The notes under the pieces are model-generated. The model searched no databases and had not been told where the DNA came from. It saw only the letters and a program-made list of their open reading frames with translations. From Neotamlana sedimentorum (lineage in GTDB: Bacteria > Bacteroidota > Bacteroidia > Flavobacteriales > Flavobacteriaceae): a stretch of 64,000 nucleotides of DNA. Both the position numbers and the translations under genes were made by a program. The stretch covers positions 26,169-90,168 of the forward strand of contig NZ_JTDW01000011.1 of NCBI RefSeq assembly GCF_000943565.1, given 5' to 3'. This document shows positions 18,261 through 27,870 of the stretch, piece after piece (the stretch's first letter is position 1; each line of letters opens with the position of its first letter).

Positions 18261-18297
18261 AAACCAGTTAATTTAGTTTAGCTGGTTTTTGTTTTTT
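18261..18297 (+). terminator. Intrinsic terminator of the ohrR-ohr-nitroreductase operon
   Basis: Stem AAACCAG / CTGGTTT (18261-18267, 18282-18288), extended by a G-T wobble and two A-T pairs, followed by T-rich tract to 18297. Confidence 0.75.
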
Positions 18298-18373
18298 ATA
18301 ATCGTAAGGATAATATCTCACATTTAATTTATAATTACATAAAAATTATACTTAAACAATTTAAATGCATTGT

Positions 18374-18403
18374 TTGAATGCTTGCAGCAATATTTTATCT
18401 TTA
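18374..18403 (+). promoter_or_regulatory. Putative promoter of pheT
   Basis: TTG (18374-18376), 19-bp spacer, TATCTTTA (18396-18403); one mismatch (final G to A) from TAnnTTTG. It leaves about 20 nt of leader before the ATG at 18429 and argues against starts further upstream. Confidence 0.55.
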
Positions 18404-18428
18404 CACGCTCAAAATAGGAAATGATTTT

Positions 18429-20855
18429 ATGAAGATCTCGTATAATTGGTTAAAACAATTTTTAAAAATTGATTGGACTACAGAACAAACAGGAGAATTA
18501 CTTACAGATTTAGGACTTGAAGTTGAAGGTATAAATGCTTATCAATCTGTAAAAGGCGGACTAGAAGGCGTTGTAATTGGCGAAGTACTTACTTGTGAAA
18601 AACATCCAAATGCTGATAAATTAAAAGTAACAACAGTAAACATTGGTGCAGATGCGCCTGTACAAATTGTTTGCGGCGCTCCAAACGTTGCTGCTGGACA
18701 AAAAGTTCCGGTAGCCACTATTGGAACCACCTTATATACCGAAGAAGGCGAAGCTTGGACCATTAAAAAAGGTAAAATTAGAGGCGAAGAAAGTTTTGGA
18801 ATGATTTGCGCCGAAGACGAACTAGGTTTAGGCAAATCGCACGATGGTATTATGGTTTTAAGCGACGATTTAATTCCTGGAACTCCTGCTGCAGAATTAT
18901 TTGAAATTGAAAACGACCAAGTATTTGAAATTGGGCTAACTCCTAACCGAGCCGATGCTATGAGCCATTGGGGAACAGCTCGTGATTTAAAAGCTGGTTT
19001 ACTACAAAAAGACATTAATTTAGAATTAATTACACCTTCAATAAGTGCCTTTCATGTTGATAGCCGTATTTTAAAAATTGACATTGATGTTATTGATAAA
19101 GAATTAGCGCCAAGATACTGCGGTGTAACGCTTTCTGGTATAAAAGTAAAAGAATCTCCTACCTGGTTACAACACCGTTTAAAAGCCATTGGTTTAAGCC
19201 CAATTAACAATGTTGTAGATGCTACAAATTATGTTTTACATGAATTAGGACAGCCACTACATGCATTTGATGCTTCAAAAATTTCTGGTAATAAAATTGA
19301 GGTTAAAACTCTACCTAGTGGAACTAAATTTACAACATTAGATGGTGTAGAACGTGAACTTCATGAAGATGATTTGATGATTTGTGATGCCGAAAAACCT
19401 CTTTGTATTGCCGGTGTTTTTGGCGGATTAAACTCTGGTGTTTCAGAAACGACAACCAATATATTTTTAGAAAGTGCTTATTTTAATCCTGTTAGTATTC
19501 GTAAAACAGCTAAACGACATGGTTTAAACACAGATGCTTCATTTAGATTTGAGCGCGGAATTGACCCTAACACAACACAGTATGTTTTAAAACGTGCAGC
19601 CCTTTTAATTAAAGAATTAGCAGGTGGCGAAATTACAAGCGATGTATTGGATTTTTATCCAAAAAAAATAAAAGATTTTGAGGTACGTTTAAGCTTTGAA
19701 AATGCTAAAAAACTTATTGGAGAAGCCATTCCTGAAGAAACCATAAAACACATCTTATCCTCATTAGAAATCAAAGTAAATAACGTTACCGAAGCTGGTT
19801 TGGGATTAACAGTTCCAGCCTACCGTAACGATGTACAGCGTGAAGCAGATATTATTGAAGAAATTTTACGAGTTTACGGCTATAATAATGTAGGTATTAC
19901 AAAGAAATTAAATGCTTCTATTGCGAGTACTTCTAAGTTCGAAGATTATAAAATTCAAAATATTGTTGGCTCACAATTAGCATCTAAAGGCTTTTTTGAA
20001 ATTATGTGTAATTCTTTAACCTCTCCCGGTTATGTTAATCTGGTCGATCAATTAAAAGAAGAACACAATGTGACTATGCTTAATCCATTAAGTAGTGATT
20101 TATCGGTAATGCGTCAATCTATGCTATTTTCTGGATTAGAATCTGTTGCTTTTAATATTAACAGAAAACGAGCTGATTTAAAACTATTTGAATTTGGCAA
20201 AACATATCATAGCTATAACGGTAAACGTGAAGAAATTAAACACTTAGCCCTTTTTGCTACAGGTAATCAATCTTATGAAAGTTGGTTATCATCAAACAGA
20301 AAAAGTGAATTCTTTTTCTTAAAAGGTACTATTGCCACTATTTTATCGCGTTTAGGTATAAATAGATTTAACGAATCGGCTAATAAAAATGATATTTTTA
20401 GTGAAGGCTTGAGTCTTGGTTTAGGTAAAAATACATTTGTAGACTTTGGCTTGGTTAAAAAATCTATTTTAAAACACTTCGATATTTCTCAAGATGTTGT
20501 TTATGCTGATTTTAATTGGGATACTATTTTAGAATTTGTAAAACATAATAAAATCACATTTAAATCAATTACTAAATTCCCAGAAGTAAAGCGTGATTTC
20601 GCATTATTATTAGATGACAACGTAACCTTCGAGTCTATTTATAATATAGCGAAGAAAACTGAGAAACAGCTTCTAAAAAATGTCAATTTATTTGATGTTT
20701 ACCAAGGTAAAAATTTACCAGCTGGTAAAAAAAGTTATGCTATTAGTTTTACTTTACAAGATGAAAATAAAACTTTAACCGATAAGCAAATAGATAAAAT
20801 AATGCATAAGCTTCAGCAAAACTTTGAAAACCAATTAGGTGCAGAACTTAGATAG
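18429..20855 (+). CDS. pheT: Phenylalanine--tRNA ligase beta subunit
   Basis: 808 residues, standard length. With PheS it charges tRNA-Phe; the beta chain holds the editing site and anticodon-recognition parts. Start chosen at 18429 (MKISYNWLKQFLKIDW), the conserved N terminus. Domains in order: OB-fold tRNA-binding/EMAP-like region (about 40-150, EKHPNADKLKVTTVNIG), B3/B4 editing domain (about 215-370, LGQPLHAFDASKI), B5 DNA-binding-like domain (about 405-475), catalytic-like core (VYGYNNVG), and C-terminal FDX-ACB domain (last 95 residues, FPEVKRDFALLLDDNVTFESI). pheS is elsewhere, as is common in this phylum. Confidence 0.95.
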   Translation: MKISYNWLKQFLKIDWTTEQTGELLTDLGLEVEGINAYQSVKGGLEGVVIGEVLTCEKHPNADKLKVTTVNIGADAPVQIVCGAPNVAAGQKVPVATIGTTLYTEEGEAWTIKKGKIRGEESFGMICAEDELGLGKSHDGIMVLSDDLIPGTPAAELFEIENDQVFEIGLTPNRADAMSHWGTARDLKAGLLQKDINLELITPSISAFHVDSRILKIDIDVIDKELAPRYCGVTLSGIKVKESPTWLQHRLKAIGLSPINNVVDATNYVLHELGQPLHAFDASKISGNKIEVKTLPSGTKFTTLDGVERELHEDDLMICDAEKPLCIAGVFGGLNSGVSETTTNIFLESAYFNPVSIRKTAKRHGLNTDASFRFERGIDPNTTQYVLKRAALLIKELAGGEITSDVLDFYPKKIKDFEVRLSFENAKKLIGEAIPEETIKHILSSLEIKVNNVTEAGLGLTVPAYRNDVQREADIIEEILRVYGYNNVGITKKLNASIASTSKFEDYKIQNIVGSQLASKGFFEIMCNSLTSPGYVNLVDQLKEEHNVTMLNPLSSDLSVMRQSMLFSGLESVAFNINRKRADLKLFEFGKTYHSYNGKREEIKHLALFATGNQSYESWLSSNRKSEFFFLKGTIATILSRLGINRFNESANKNDIFSEGLSLGLGKNTFVDFGLVKKSILKHFDISQDVVYADFNWDTILEFVKHNKITFKSITKFPEVKRDFALLLDDNVTFESIYNIAKKTEKQLLKNVNLFDVYQGKNLPAGKKSYAISFTLQDENKTLTDKQIDKIMHKLQQNFENQLGAELR

Positions 20856-20861
20856 TTTTAC

Positions 20862-21719
20862 ATGAAAAAACATTTTCCCTTTATTATTACCGTTTGTTTT
20901 GTTTTTTTATCAAACTACTTATATGCACAAAATAAACTTTATGAAATAGACCAAGATTCATCTTCGGTTTGGAATTTATTTAAATACGACGTTAATACTA
21001 CGTGGCATGGTGTTAAACATGCGTTTACAAAACCGGTAACTTGGAAAGGTAACGATTTTGCTAAGCTTGGTGCCTTAGTTGCTGGAACCGCTGCTTTATC
21101 TTTAGCAGATGAAAGCGTAAATGAATTTGCACAGAGGCAAGTATCAGACTTTCCTAGTGTAGTTCGAGATTTTGGTTGGTATTTTGGTAGCCCACAAAAT
21201 TACTTTATGGCCAATGCTGGCTTATACGGATTTGGACTATTAACAAAAAACGAAAAAATACGATATACTAGTGTTTTAATTATTTCGTCGTCGGTTACAA
21301 CTGGTTTTTTACAATCATTGGCAAAAAATGCCTTTGGTAGAGCACGACCAGGTACAGATTTAGGACCATATAACTTCAAGCTATTTTCAAGTGAAGGTGG
21401 ACAACACTCTTTTCCTTCTGGACATACTGTTTTATCTATCACTATGGCTCATGCTATTGCTAAACAATTTAAAAATCCGTGGGTAAAATCTGGAATATAT
21501 ACCATAGGCGCAATTCCTCCTATTTCTAGATTAATTGATAATGCCCATTGGCTAACAGATATTGCTTTTAGTGCAGTAGTAAGTATTATTGTAGTAGACA
21601 GCATTGACGCGTTTTTAAAGCGAAATAATGCCTATAATTTACATCATCAAAAACCAAAAAACATAAGTTGGAATGTTACTTTTAGTGGTAATAAAATTGG
21701 CTTAGTAGGAACTTTCTAA
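20862..21719 (+). CDS. PAP2-family membrane phosphatase
   Basis: 285 residues with a signal sequence ending LYAQ and several hydrophobic helices. All three PAP2 motifs are present: K-x6-RP (Lys155 to Arg162-Pro163), PSGH (185-188) and SR-x5-H-x3-D (SRLIDNAHWLTD, His229, Asp233). Related proteins dephosphorylate phosphatidic acid, undecaprenyl pyrophosphate or lipid A on the periplasmic side; the substrate here is not determinable. It starts 6 bp after pheT and may be co-transcribed with it. The C-terminal tail after the last motif is hydrophilic. Confidence 0.87.
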   Translation: MKKHFPFIITVCFVFLSNYLYAQNKLYEIDQDSSSVWNLFKYDVNTTWHGVKHAFTKPVTWKGNDFAKLGALVAGTAALSLADESVNEFAQRQVSDFPSVVRDFGWYFGSPQNYFMANAGLYGFGLLTKNEKIRYTSVLIISSSVTTGFLQSLAKNAFGRARPGTDLGPYNFKLFSSEGGQHSFPSGHTVLSITMAHAIAKQFKNPWVKSGIYTIGAIPPISRLIDNAHWLTDIAFSAVVSIIVVDSIDAFLKRNNAYNLHHQKPKNISWNVTFSGNKIGLVGTF

Positions 21720-21733
21720 TAAAAAAAAATGTT

Positions 21734-21769
21734 AATCCTTATTTTTTGTTATAAAAATCAGGATTTTTT
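21734..21769 (+). terminator. Weak hairpin with T-run after the PAP2 gene
   Basis: 6-bp stem AATCCT / AGGATT (21734-21739, 21760-21765) with a long 20-nt AT-rich loop and six Ts. Position after a stop supports a terminator; the stem is weak. Confidence 0.4.
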
Positions 21770-21807
21770 GCTTAAATTTAAAGGAAACCCAATTAAAACT
21801 AAACGTC

Positions 21808-22041
21808 ATGTCAAACTACATTAAAGTATTTTCCGGAAATTTTATCGATGTGCAACGCATTTTTAGCGAATTAGAAAAAGAAAACATTTGTGCCGTAATT
21901 AAAGATGAATCAGAATCTGGTCGATTAGCCGGTTTTGGTTCCTCAATACTTGGTTTTCAAGAAATTCATGTACACAAAGATGAATTAGATCGTGCAGTTT
22001 TAACCGTTGAAAAAATTGCTTCAGAAGAATTTCAAGATTAA
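21808..22041 (+). CDS. DUF2007 domain protein (putative signal-transducing protein)
   Basis: 77 residues. The pattern IKVFSGNFIDVQRIFSELEKENICAVIKDE, then GFQEIHVHKDELDRAVLTVEKI matches the small ferredoxin-like DUF2007 family, whose role is unknown. Whole-length single-domain protein, cytosolic. It converges on the ABC-F gene with 15 bp between stops. Confidence 0.8.
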   Translation: MSNYIKVFSGNFIDVQRIFSELEKENICAVIKDESESGRLAGFGSSILGFQEIHVHKDELDRAVLTVEKIASEEFQD

Positions 22042-22056
22042 ATTTTAAACGCTACG

Positions 22057-23754
<1,698 letters not shown>

Positions 23755-23826
23755 CTAACTAAATACCAATATTTTAATTGGCTAATATTTAACAACGCAT
23801 TAACAAGAGTTTTTAATTACATACTA

Positions 23827-23834
23827 TATTTTTG
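23827..23834 (+). promoter_or_regulatory. Putative -7 element for the thioredoxin-like lipoprotein gene
   Basis: Reads TATTTTTG, exact TAnnTTTG match, 45 bp before the ATG at 23879. The -33 box is not obvious. Confidence 0.45.
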
Positions 23835-23878
23835 TTAGCAAATTAATTTTAAAAACAAATTACTCTCGAAGTGGATTT

Positions 23879-25294
23879 ATGAAGTGGTTTCTCTCAATAA
23901 TAATTTTAACTTTTACTTTTTTAAGCTGTAAGAACATCAATAAAGATGTCAATTACGCTTATATTGGAGGTGAAATTATAAACCCAAATACCAACTTTAT
24001 AGTTTTAGAAAAAGATGAAAAATTAATTGATACTATTAAACTTGACGGTAGAAACCGTTTTATTTATAAAATAGATAACCTCGATCCTGGTTTTTACTCG
24101 TTTACTCATGGTGGCGAGTTTCAAATGATATTATTGGAACCTCAGGATAGTTTGCTTTTAAGACTAAATACTATTGAGTTCGACGAATCGTTAGTTTTCT
24201 CTGGCATAGGCAAGAAAAAAAACAACTATTTTATTAACGAGTTTTTAGAGCACGAAAAGCAAGAAAAGTATATCTTTAAAATTTGCCAATTAAAACCAGA
24301 AAACTACATTAAACATATCGATTCTATAAAAGCATTAAAAACTAACCATTTAGAGCTTTTTAAGAAAAAACACAAGCCCTCAAAATTATTCTCGAAAATT
24401 GCACAGGCTAATATTGATTTTGATTACTATTCGCATAAAGAAATGTACCCGTTTATACATTATGGCCGCGATAAAGTTGCCATACTAAATTCGTTACCTG
24501 AGCATTTTTACGACTATAGAAAAAACATAAATTATAACGACGAGTTTTTTAGTAAATACCATAACTACAAAGCATTTTTAAGAAAAAATGTAAGTAATTT
24601 GGCTTTACAAGCACATGCAAAACACAGCCAAGACAAACCCTTTAAACATAAAGAACTTTGCTATAATTTAGCACGATTAAACATTATTGATAGTTTAGTA
24701 AGCGACCCAACAATAAAAGACGAATTGCTATACCATTTTGCTATTGATTATCTTTCGAAAAATCAAAATATTGAAGATAATGAAGTTTTGCTAAAATCGT
24801 ATTTAAATAAAAGTAAAGACGATAAAGGTAAAGTTATTATGGAGCGAATTAACGCATCTATTAATCGTTTAAAAACGGGTGAAAAAATACCAGAATTTAC
24901 GGTAACAGATTACAAGCAACATAATCACGATATTTCATCTATAATTAAAAAAAATACTGTGATATGTTTTTGGTCGCAAGCGTATTATAAACATTTTAAC
25001 GATAGTTATAAAAGAATAAAAGAGCTTAAATTAAAATATCCTGAAATTAATTTTATTCGAATTAATATTGATGATTATAATTTACAGCGTTCAAAAAATA
25101 TACTTGAAAACCACAATTACATTTCGAATAACGAATACAAATTACAAAACCCTGGGTCTGCTAAAGAAAGTTTGGCTATTTACCCGGTTACAAAAACCTT
25201 TATAGTTGATAAAAACAACACCATTGTAAGCAGCAACTCTAACTTGTTTTCTTTTAGATTCGAAAAAGAGTTATTAGGGTTAATTAACAGGTAA
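23879..25294 (+). CDS. Lipoprotein with DUF4369-like N terminus and cysteine-less thioredoxin-like domain
   Basis: 471 residues. A lipobox (FTFLSC, Cys17) predicts a lipid-anchored envelope protein. Residues about 25-110 (YIGGEIINPNTNFIVLEKD..., GFYSFTHGGEFQMILLEPQDSLLL) match the beta-rich DUF4369 region found before TlpA domains in Bacteroidota. The C-terminal 150 residues keep the thioredoxin layout (GEKIPEFTVTDY; NTVICFWSQAYYKHFNDSYKRIKELKLKYPEINFIRINID; cis-Pro-like AIYPVTKTFIVD), but the WCxxC active site is replaced by FWSQAYY, so redox activity is unlikely. It converges on the SDR gene with a 4-bp gap. Confidence 0.7.
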   Translation: MKWFLSIIILTFTFLSCKNINKDVNYAYIGGEIINPNTNFIVLEKDEKLIDTIKLDGRNRFIYKIDNLDPGFYSFTHGGEFQMILLEPQDSLLLRLNTIEFDESLVFSGIGKKKNNYFINEFLEHEKQEKYIFKICQLKPENYIKHIDSIKALKTNHLELFKKKHKPSKLFSKIAQANIDFDYYSHKEMYPFIHYGRDKVAILNSLPEHFYDYRKNINYNDEFFSKYHNYKAFLRKNVSNLALQAHAKHSQDKPFKHKELCYNLARLNIIDSLVSDPTIKDELLYHFAIDYLSKNQNIEDNEVLLKSYLNKSKDDKGKVIMERINASINRLKTGEKIPEFTVTDYKQHNHDISSIIKKNTVICFWSQAYYKHFNDSYKRIKELKLKYPEINFIRINIDDYNLQRSKNILENHNYISNNEYKLQNPGSAKESLAIYPVTKTFIVDKNNTIVSSNSNLFSFRFEKELLGLINR

Positions 25295-25298
25295 AACC

Positions 25299-26099
25299 TT
25301 ATAATTTATAATGCTTAATTAAAAGCTTTTCGTAAGCTTTATCTGGAAGTAAAAATTTAAGTACTATTGAAAATTTCTGCATAAAGGCTCCTACTTTATA
25401 ATGAATTTTTGGAGATTTATTCTCAATAATTTGTTTAACAGCTTTAGCTACTTCAATAGGATCGTCGCTATTATCTACATCATCATCAATATTTTGTAAA
25501 ACTGATGGATATAATTTATAAGGCGAAGTTTTTAAAGCTGGTGCATGATAACGCCCTGCAGCTATATTTGTAGCAAAATCTCCAGGAGCCAAATTGGCCA
25601 TTTTTATATTAAAATCTTTTAGTTCTATTCTAAAAGCTTCAGTAATTAAAGAAAAAGCTCCTTTACTTGCACTATAAACGCCCCTGTAAGGCAATCCCAT
25701 ATAACCAGCAATCGATGTCACATTTATAATTAAACCCGAATTCTGCTCTCGCATTTGTGGTAAAACCGCTTTAATAACGTTTATTGGTCCAAAAAAGTTA
25801 GTATCAAAATTATTTCGTATTTCAGCTTCAGGTACTTCTTCTATGGGTCCCGTAATACCAACACCCGCATTGTTGATTAGAACATCAATTTTATTTTCTT
25901 TCTCAATTACTTGGGCTATACAACTGTTAATAGTACTCAAACTTTTAACGTCTAGCTGCAAAATAGGAAACTTACTTTTTTTGTATTTTTCTGGGCTTCT
26001 ACTGGTTCCGTAAACCACGTAATTATTTTCTAATAAAAACTCGCCAATGGCTTTTCCAATTCCAGAAGAACCACCTGTAATTAAAACAACTTTAGACAT
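25299..26099 (-). CDS. SDR family oxidoreductase
   Basis: 266-residue classical short-chain dehydrogenase. NAD(P)-binding TGGSSGIG (8-15), NNAG (INNAGVGITG), catalytic Ser in INVTSIAGYMG and the YxxxK pair in VYSASKGAF are all visible. The C-terminal extension (PKIHYKVGAFMQKFSIVLKFLLPDKAYEKLLIKHY) is hydrophobic/basic, as in SDRs of the retinol/steroid type that associate with membranes. The substrate is unknown. Confidence 0.88.
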   Translation of the reverse strand: MSKVVLITGGSSGIGKAIGEFLLENNYVVYGTSRSPEKYKKSKFPILQLDVKSLSTINSCIAQVIEKENKIDVLINNAGVGITGPIEEVPEAEIRNNFDTNFFGPINVIKAVLPQMREQNSGLIINVTSIAGYMGLPYRGVYSASKGAFSLITEAFRIELKDFNIKMANLAPGDFATNIAAGRYHAPALKTSPYKLYPSVLQNIDDDVDNSDDPIEVAKAVKQIIENKSPKIHYKVGAFMQKFSIVLKFLLPDKAYEKLLIKHYKL

Positions 26100-26153
26100 T
26101 TAATAAAAATTTATAGCTTAAAGATAAGAAAGAAATACTTACAATTGGGCATA

Positions 26154-26256
26154 AAAAAAGGCAAGCTACCTACATCACACCGCTACGACCATTTACCTTT
26201 GCTTCGTTCCCGACCTGGAGGATTCAACAGGAGCTGGTTGTGTAGGACTTGCCGGC
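26154..26256 (-). ncRNA. ffs: Signal recognition particle RNA, short Bacteroidota type
   Basis: On the minus strand the RNA runs from about 26256 to 26160, closing with GGCAAG / CTTGCC ends (26248-26253 pairs 26160-26165) followed by seven Ts that end transcription (to about 26153). The apical part contains CCAGGTCGGGAACGAAGCAA, the conserved SRP domain IV loop that binds Ffh (compare E. coli GGTCCGGAAGGAAGCAGC). It forms a single long hairpin of about 97 nt. A perfect promoter lies just upstream. It is divergent from the cyclotransferase gene. Confidence 0.92.
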
Positions 26257-26258
26257 TG

Positions 26259-26288
26259 CAAATATACAATGTTTTAAAATTATCACAA
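26259..26288 (-). promoter_or_regulatory. Promoter of the SRP RNA gene
   Basis: Minus strand: TTG (26286-26288), 19-bp spacer, TATATTTG (26259-26266), a complete match to the Bacteroidota housekeeping promoter. The -7 box ends 2-3 nt before the predicted RNA 5' region, consistent with its role. Confidence 0.8.
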
Positions 26289-26342
26289 TGATTTTTTTAA
26301 CCGATTTTAAATAAATATCTTGCTTTAAATTTAAAGAGAAAC

Positions 26343-27374
26343 ATGATGCGCTTCAATCACCTAACAATCATTATTTTATGCCTTATTTTATCGTCTTGCG
26401 GATCGAATTCTGGCAATAAAAAAAGGTACTTTTCTATTGAAACCAATGCTAAAAAAGGCAATATTTCGAATAATGAAACGCTAAAATTATCACTAGAAAA
26501 CAAAAAAAACATCAATATTGATTCGGTAAGCTATACTTTAAATGGCACAAAAATTACTGCGAGTACCCTTTTAAAAGATTTTAAATTAGGAAAACAAACT
26601 ATTGAGGGTACCGTTTATTTTGATGGTGAAAAACAAAGCATAACCTCGCCCCTAACTATTTTAAATAGTGAATTACCAAAAGTTTACAAGTACAAAATAG
26701 TTAACGAGTATCCGCATGATATTACCTCATACACTCAAGGTTTAGAGTTTTTTAATGATACACTTTATGAAAGTACAGGGCAATACAAAGAATCGAAGCT
26801 ACGTAAAGTTGACTATAAAACTGGTGAAGTTATAAAGAATATAAACTTAGCTAACGAATACTTTGGTGAAGGCTTAACCATATTAAACAATAAAGTGTAC
26901 CAACTTACGTGGCAAAAAGGCACTGGTTTTGTTTATAATGTTGATACTTTTGAAAAACTAAGCAGCTTTAAATACGGAAATAGTAAAGAAGGTTGGGGTT
27001 TATGCAACAACGATACTACTTTATATAAAAGTGATGGAAGCGAAAAAATTTGGTTACTAAACCCAGAAACCCTTGAGGAAGAAAGTTTTATACAAGTATA
27101 CACCAACAAAGGTAAAATTGTTGGAATTAATGAAATGGAATGGATAAACGGTAAAATTTATGCCAATCGTTACCAAAAAGATGGTGTTGCCATTATTAAT
27201 CCTGTAAACGGTGCTATTGAAGCTGTTATTGACTTTTCTCCGTTAAAAAAACTAGTAACCCAACACGATGGTTTAGATGTTTTAAACGGTATTGCCTATA
27301 ACCCTAAAACCAATACTATTTTTGTAACAGGAAAACGTTGGGATAAATTATTTGAAGTTGAAATTATAGAATAG
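26343..27374 (+). CDS. Glutaminyl-peptide cyclotransferase (lipoprotein, beta-propeller type)
   Basis: 343 residues. A lipobox (LILSSC, Cys19) suggests an envelope location. Residues about 118-343 form the five-bladed propeller of plant/bacterial-type glutamine cyclotransferases: YTQGLEFFNDTLYESTGQYKES, FGEGLTILNNKVYQLTWQ, EGWGLCNNDTTLYKSDGS, GINEMEWINGKIYANRY and VLNGIAYNPKTNTIFVTGKRWDKLFEV. The enzyme converts N-terminal Gln of peptides to pyroglutamate, a modification common on secreted Bacteroidota proteins whose signal peptides are cut before Gln. The N-terminal 100 residues are an extra beta domain. An alternative start is the Met at codon 2. Confidence 0.88.
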   Translation: MMRFNHLTIIILCLILSSCGSNSGNKKRYFSIETNAKKGNISNNETLKLSLENKKNINIDSVSYTLNGTKITASTLLKDFKLGKQTIEGTVYFDGEKQSITSPLTILNSELPKVYKYKIVNEYPHDITSYTQGLEFFNDTLYESTGQYKESKLRKVDYKTGEVIKNINLANEYFGEGLTILNNKVYQLTWQKGTGFVYNVDTFEKLSSFKYGNSKEGWGLCNNDTTLYKSDGSEKIWLLNPETLEEESFIQVYTNKGKIVGINEMEWINGKIYANRYQKDGVAIINPVNGAIEAVIDFSPLKKLVTQHDGLDVLNGIAYNPKTNTIFVTGKRWDKLFEVEIIE

Positions 27375-27396
27375 TTAAAACCGAATAACTTAACTC

Positions 27397-27870
27397 ATGC
27401 TTCAAACCAGACATTGCAATTTATGCGAGCATAGTAAAAGGAGTTTGAAACATGGAATTACTTGTGGATTAACTAATAAAAAGCCGGATTTTATAGAATT
27501 TTGTCCGAATATAAAATTTACTGAAGCTTTTAATAATTCCTATAAATCCTTAAATAGTGACATAAAAATAGCTCGAAAAGGTAAAATAGTAGCCTACATA
27601 AAATTTGCACTATTAATTATTATCGGTCTATTTGTAATTTTAAAAAGTTACTATTTATTAATTGAAGCAAACACCCGAGATTATTCCAGATCTGGTTATC
27701 ATTATTTTAAGTTAGCTATTTTAGTTTTACTTTTCGGTTCTGCATTTGTAAAACTAGGATTTATAAGTCTTTCGAATTATACAAAACCACTTAAATCACT
27801 TGAATCTGAAAAGAAAGAAATAGATTTAATTCTTAGAAAATACAATAAATATAAAAGCACTAAACTTTAA
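27397..27870 (+). CDS. Hypothetical membrane protein with N-terminal four-cysteine motif
   Basis: 157 residues. The first 40 residues hold four cysteines (C7-x2-C10, C23, C36; HCNLCEHSKRSLKHGITCG), arranged like a small zinc ribbon or redox knot. Two membrane helices follow (about 67-85 and 104-122) and a basic C-terminal tail (EKKEIDLILRKYNKYK). No named family recognised. It sits 22 bp after the cyclotransferase and its 3' end overlaps the 3' end of the convergent PLP-enzyme gene by 11 bp. Confidence 0.6.
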   Translation: MLQTRHCNLCEHSKRSLKHGITCGLTNKKPDFIEFCPNIKFTEAFNNSYKSLNSDIKIARKGKIVAYIKFALLIIIGLFVILKSYYLLIEANTRDYSRSGYHYFKLAILVLLFGSAFVKLGFISLSNYTKPLKSLESEKKEIDLILRKYNKYKSTKL

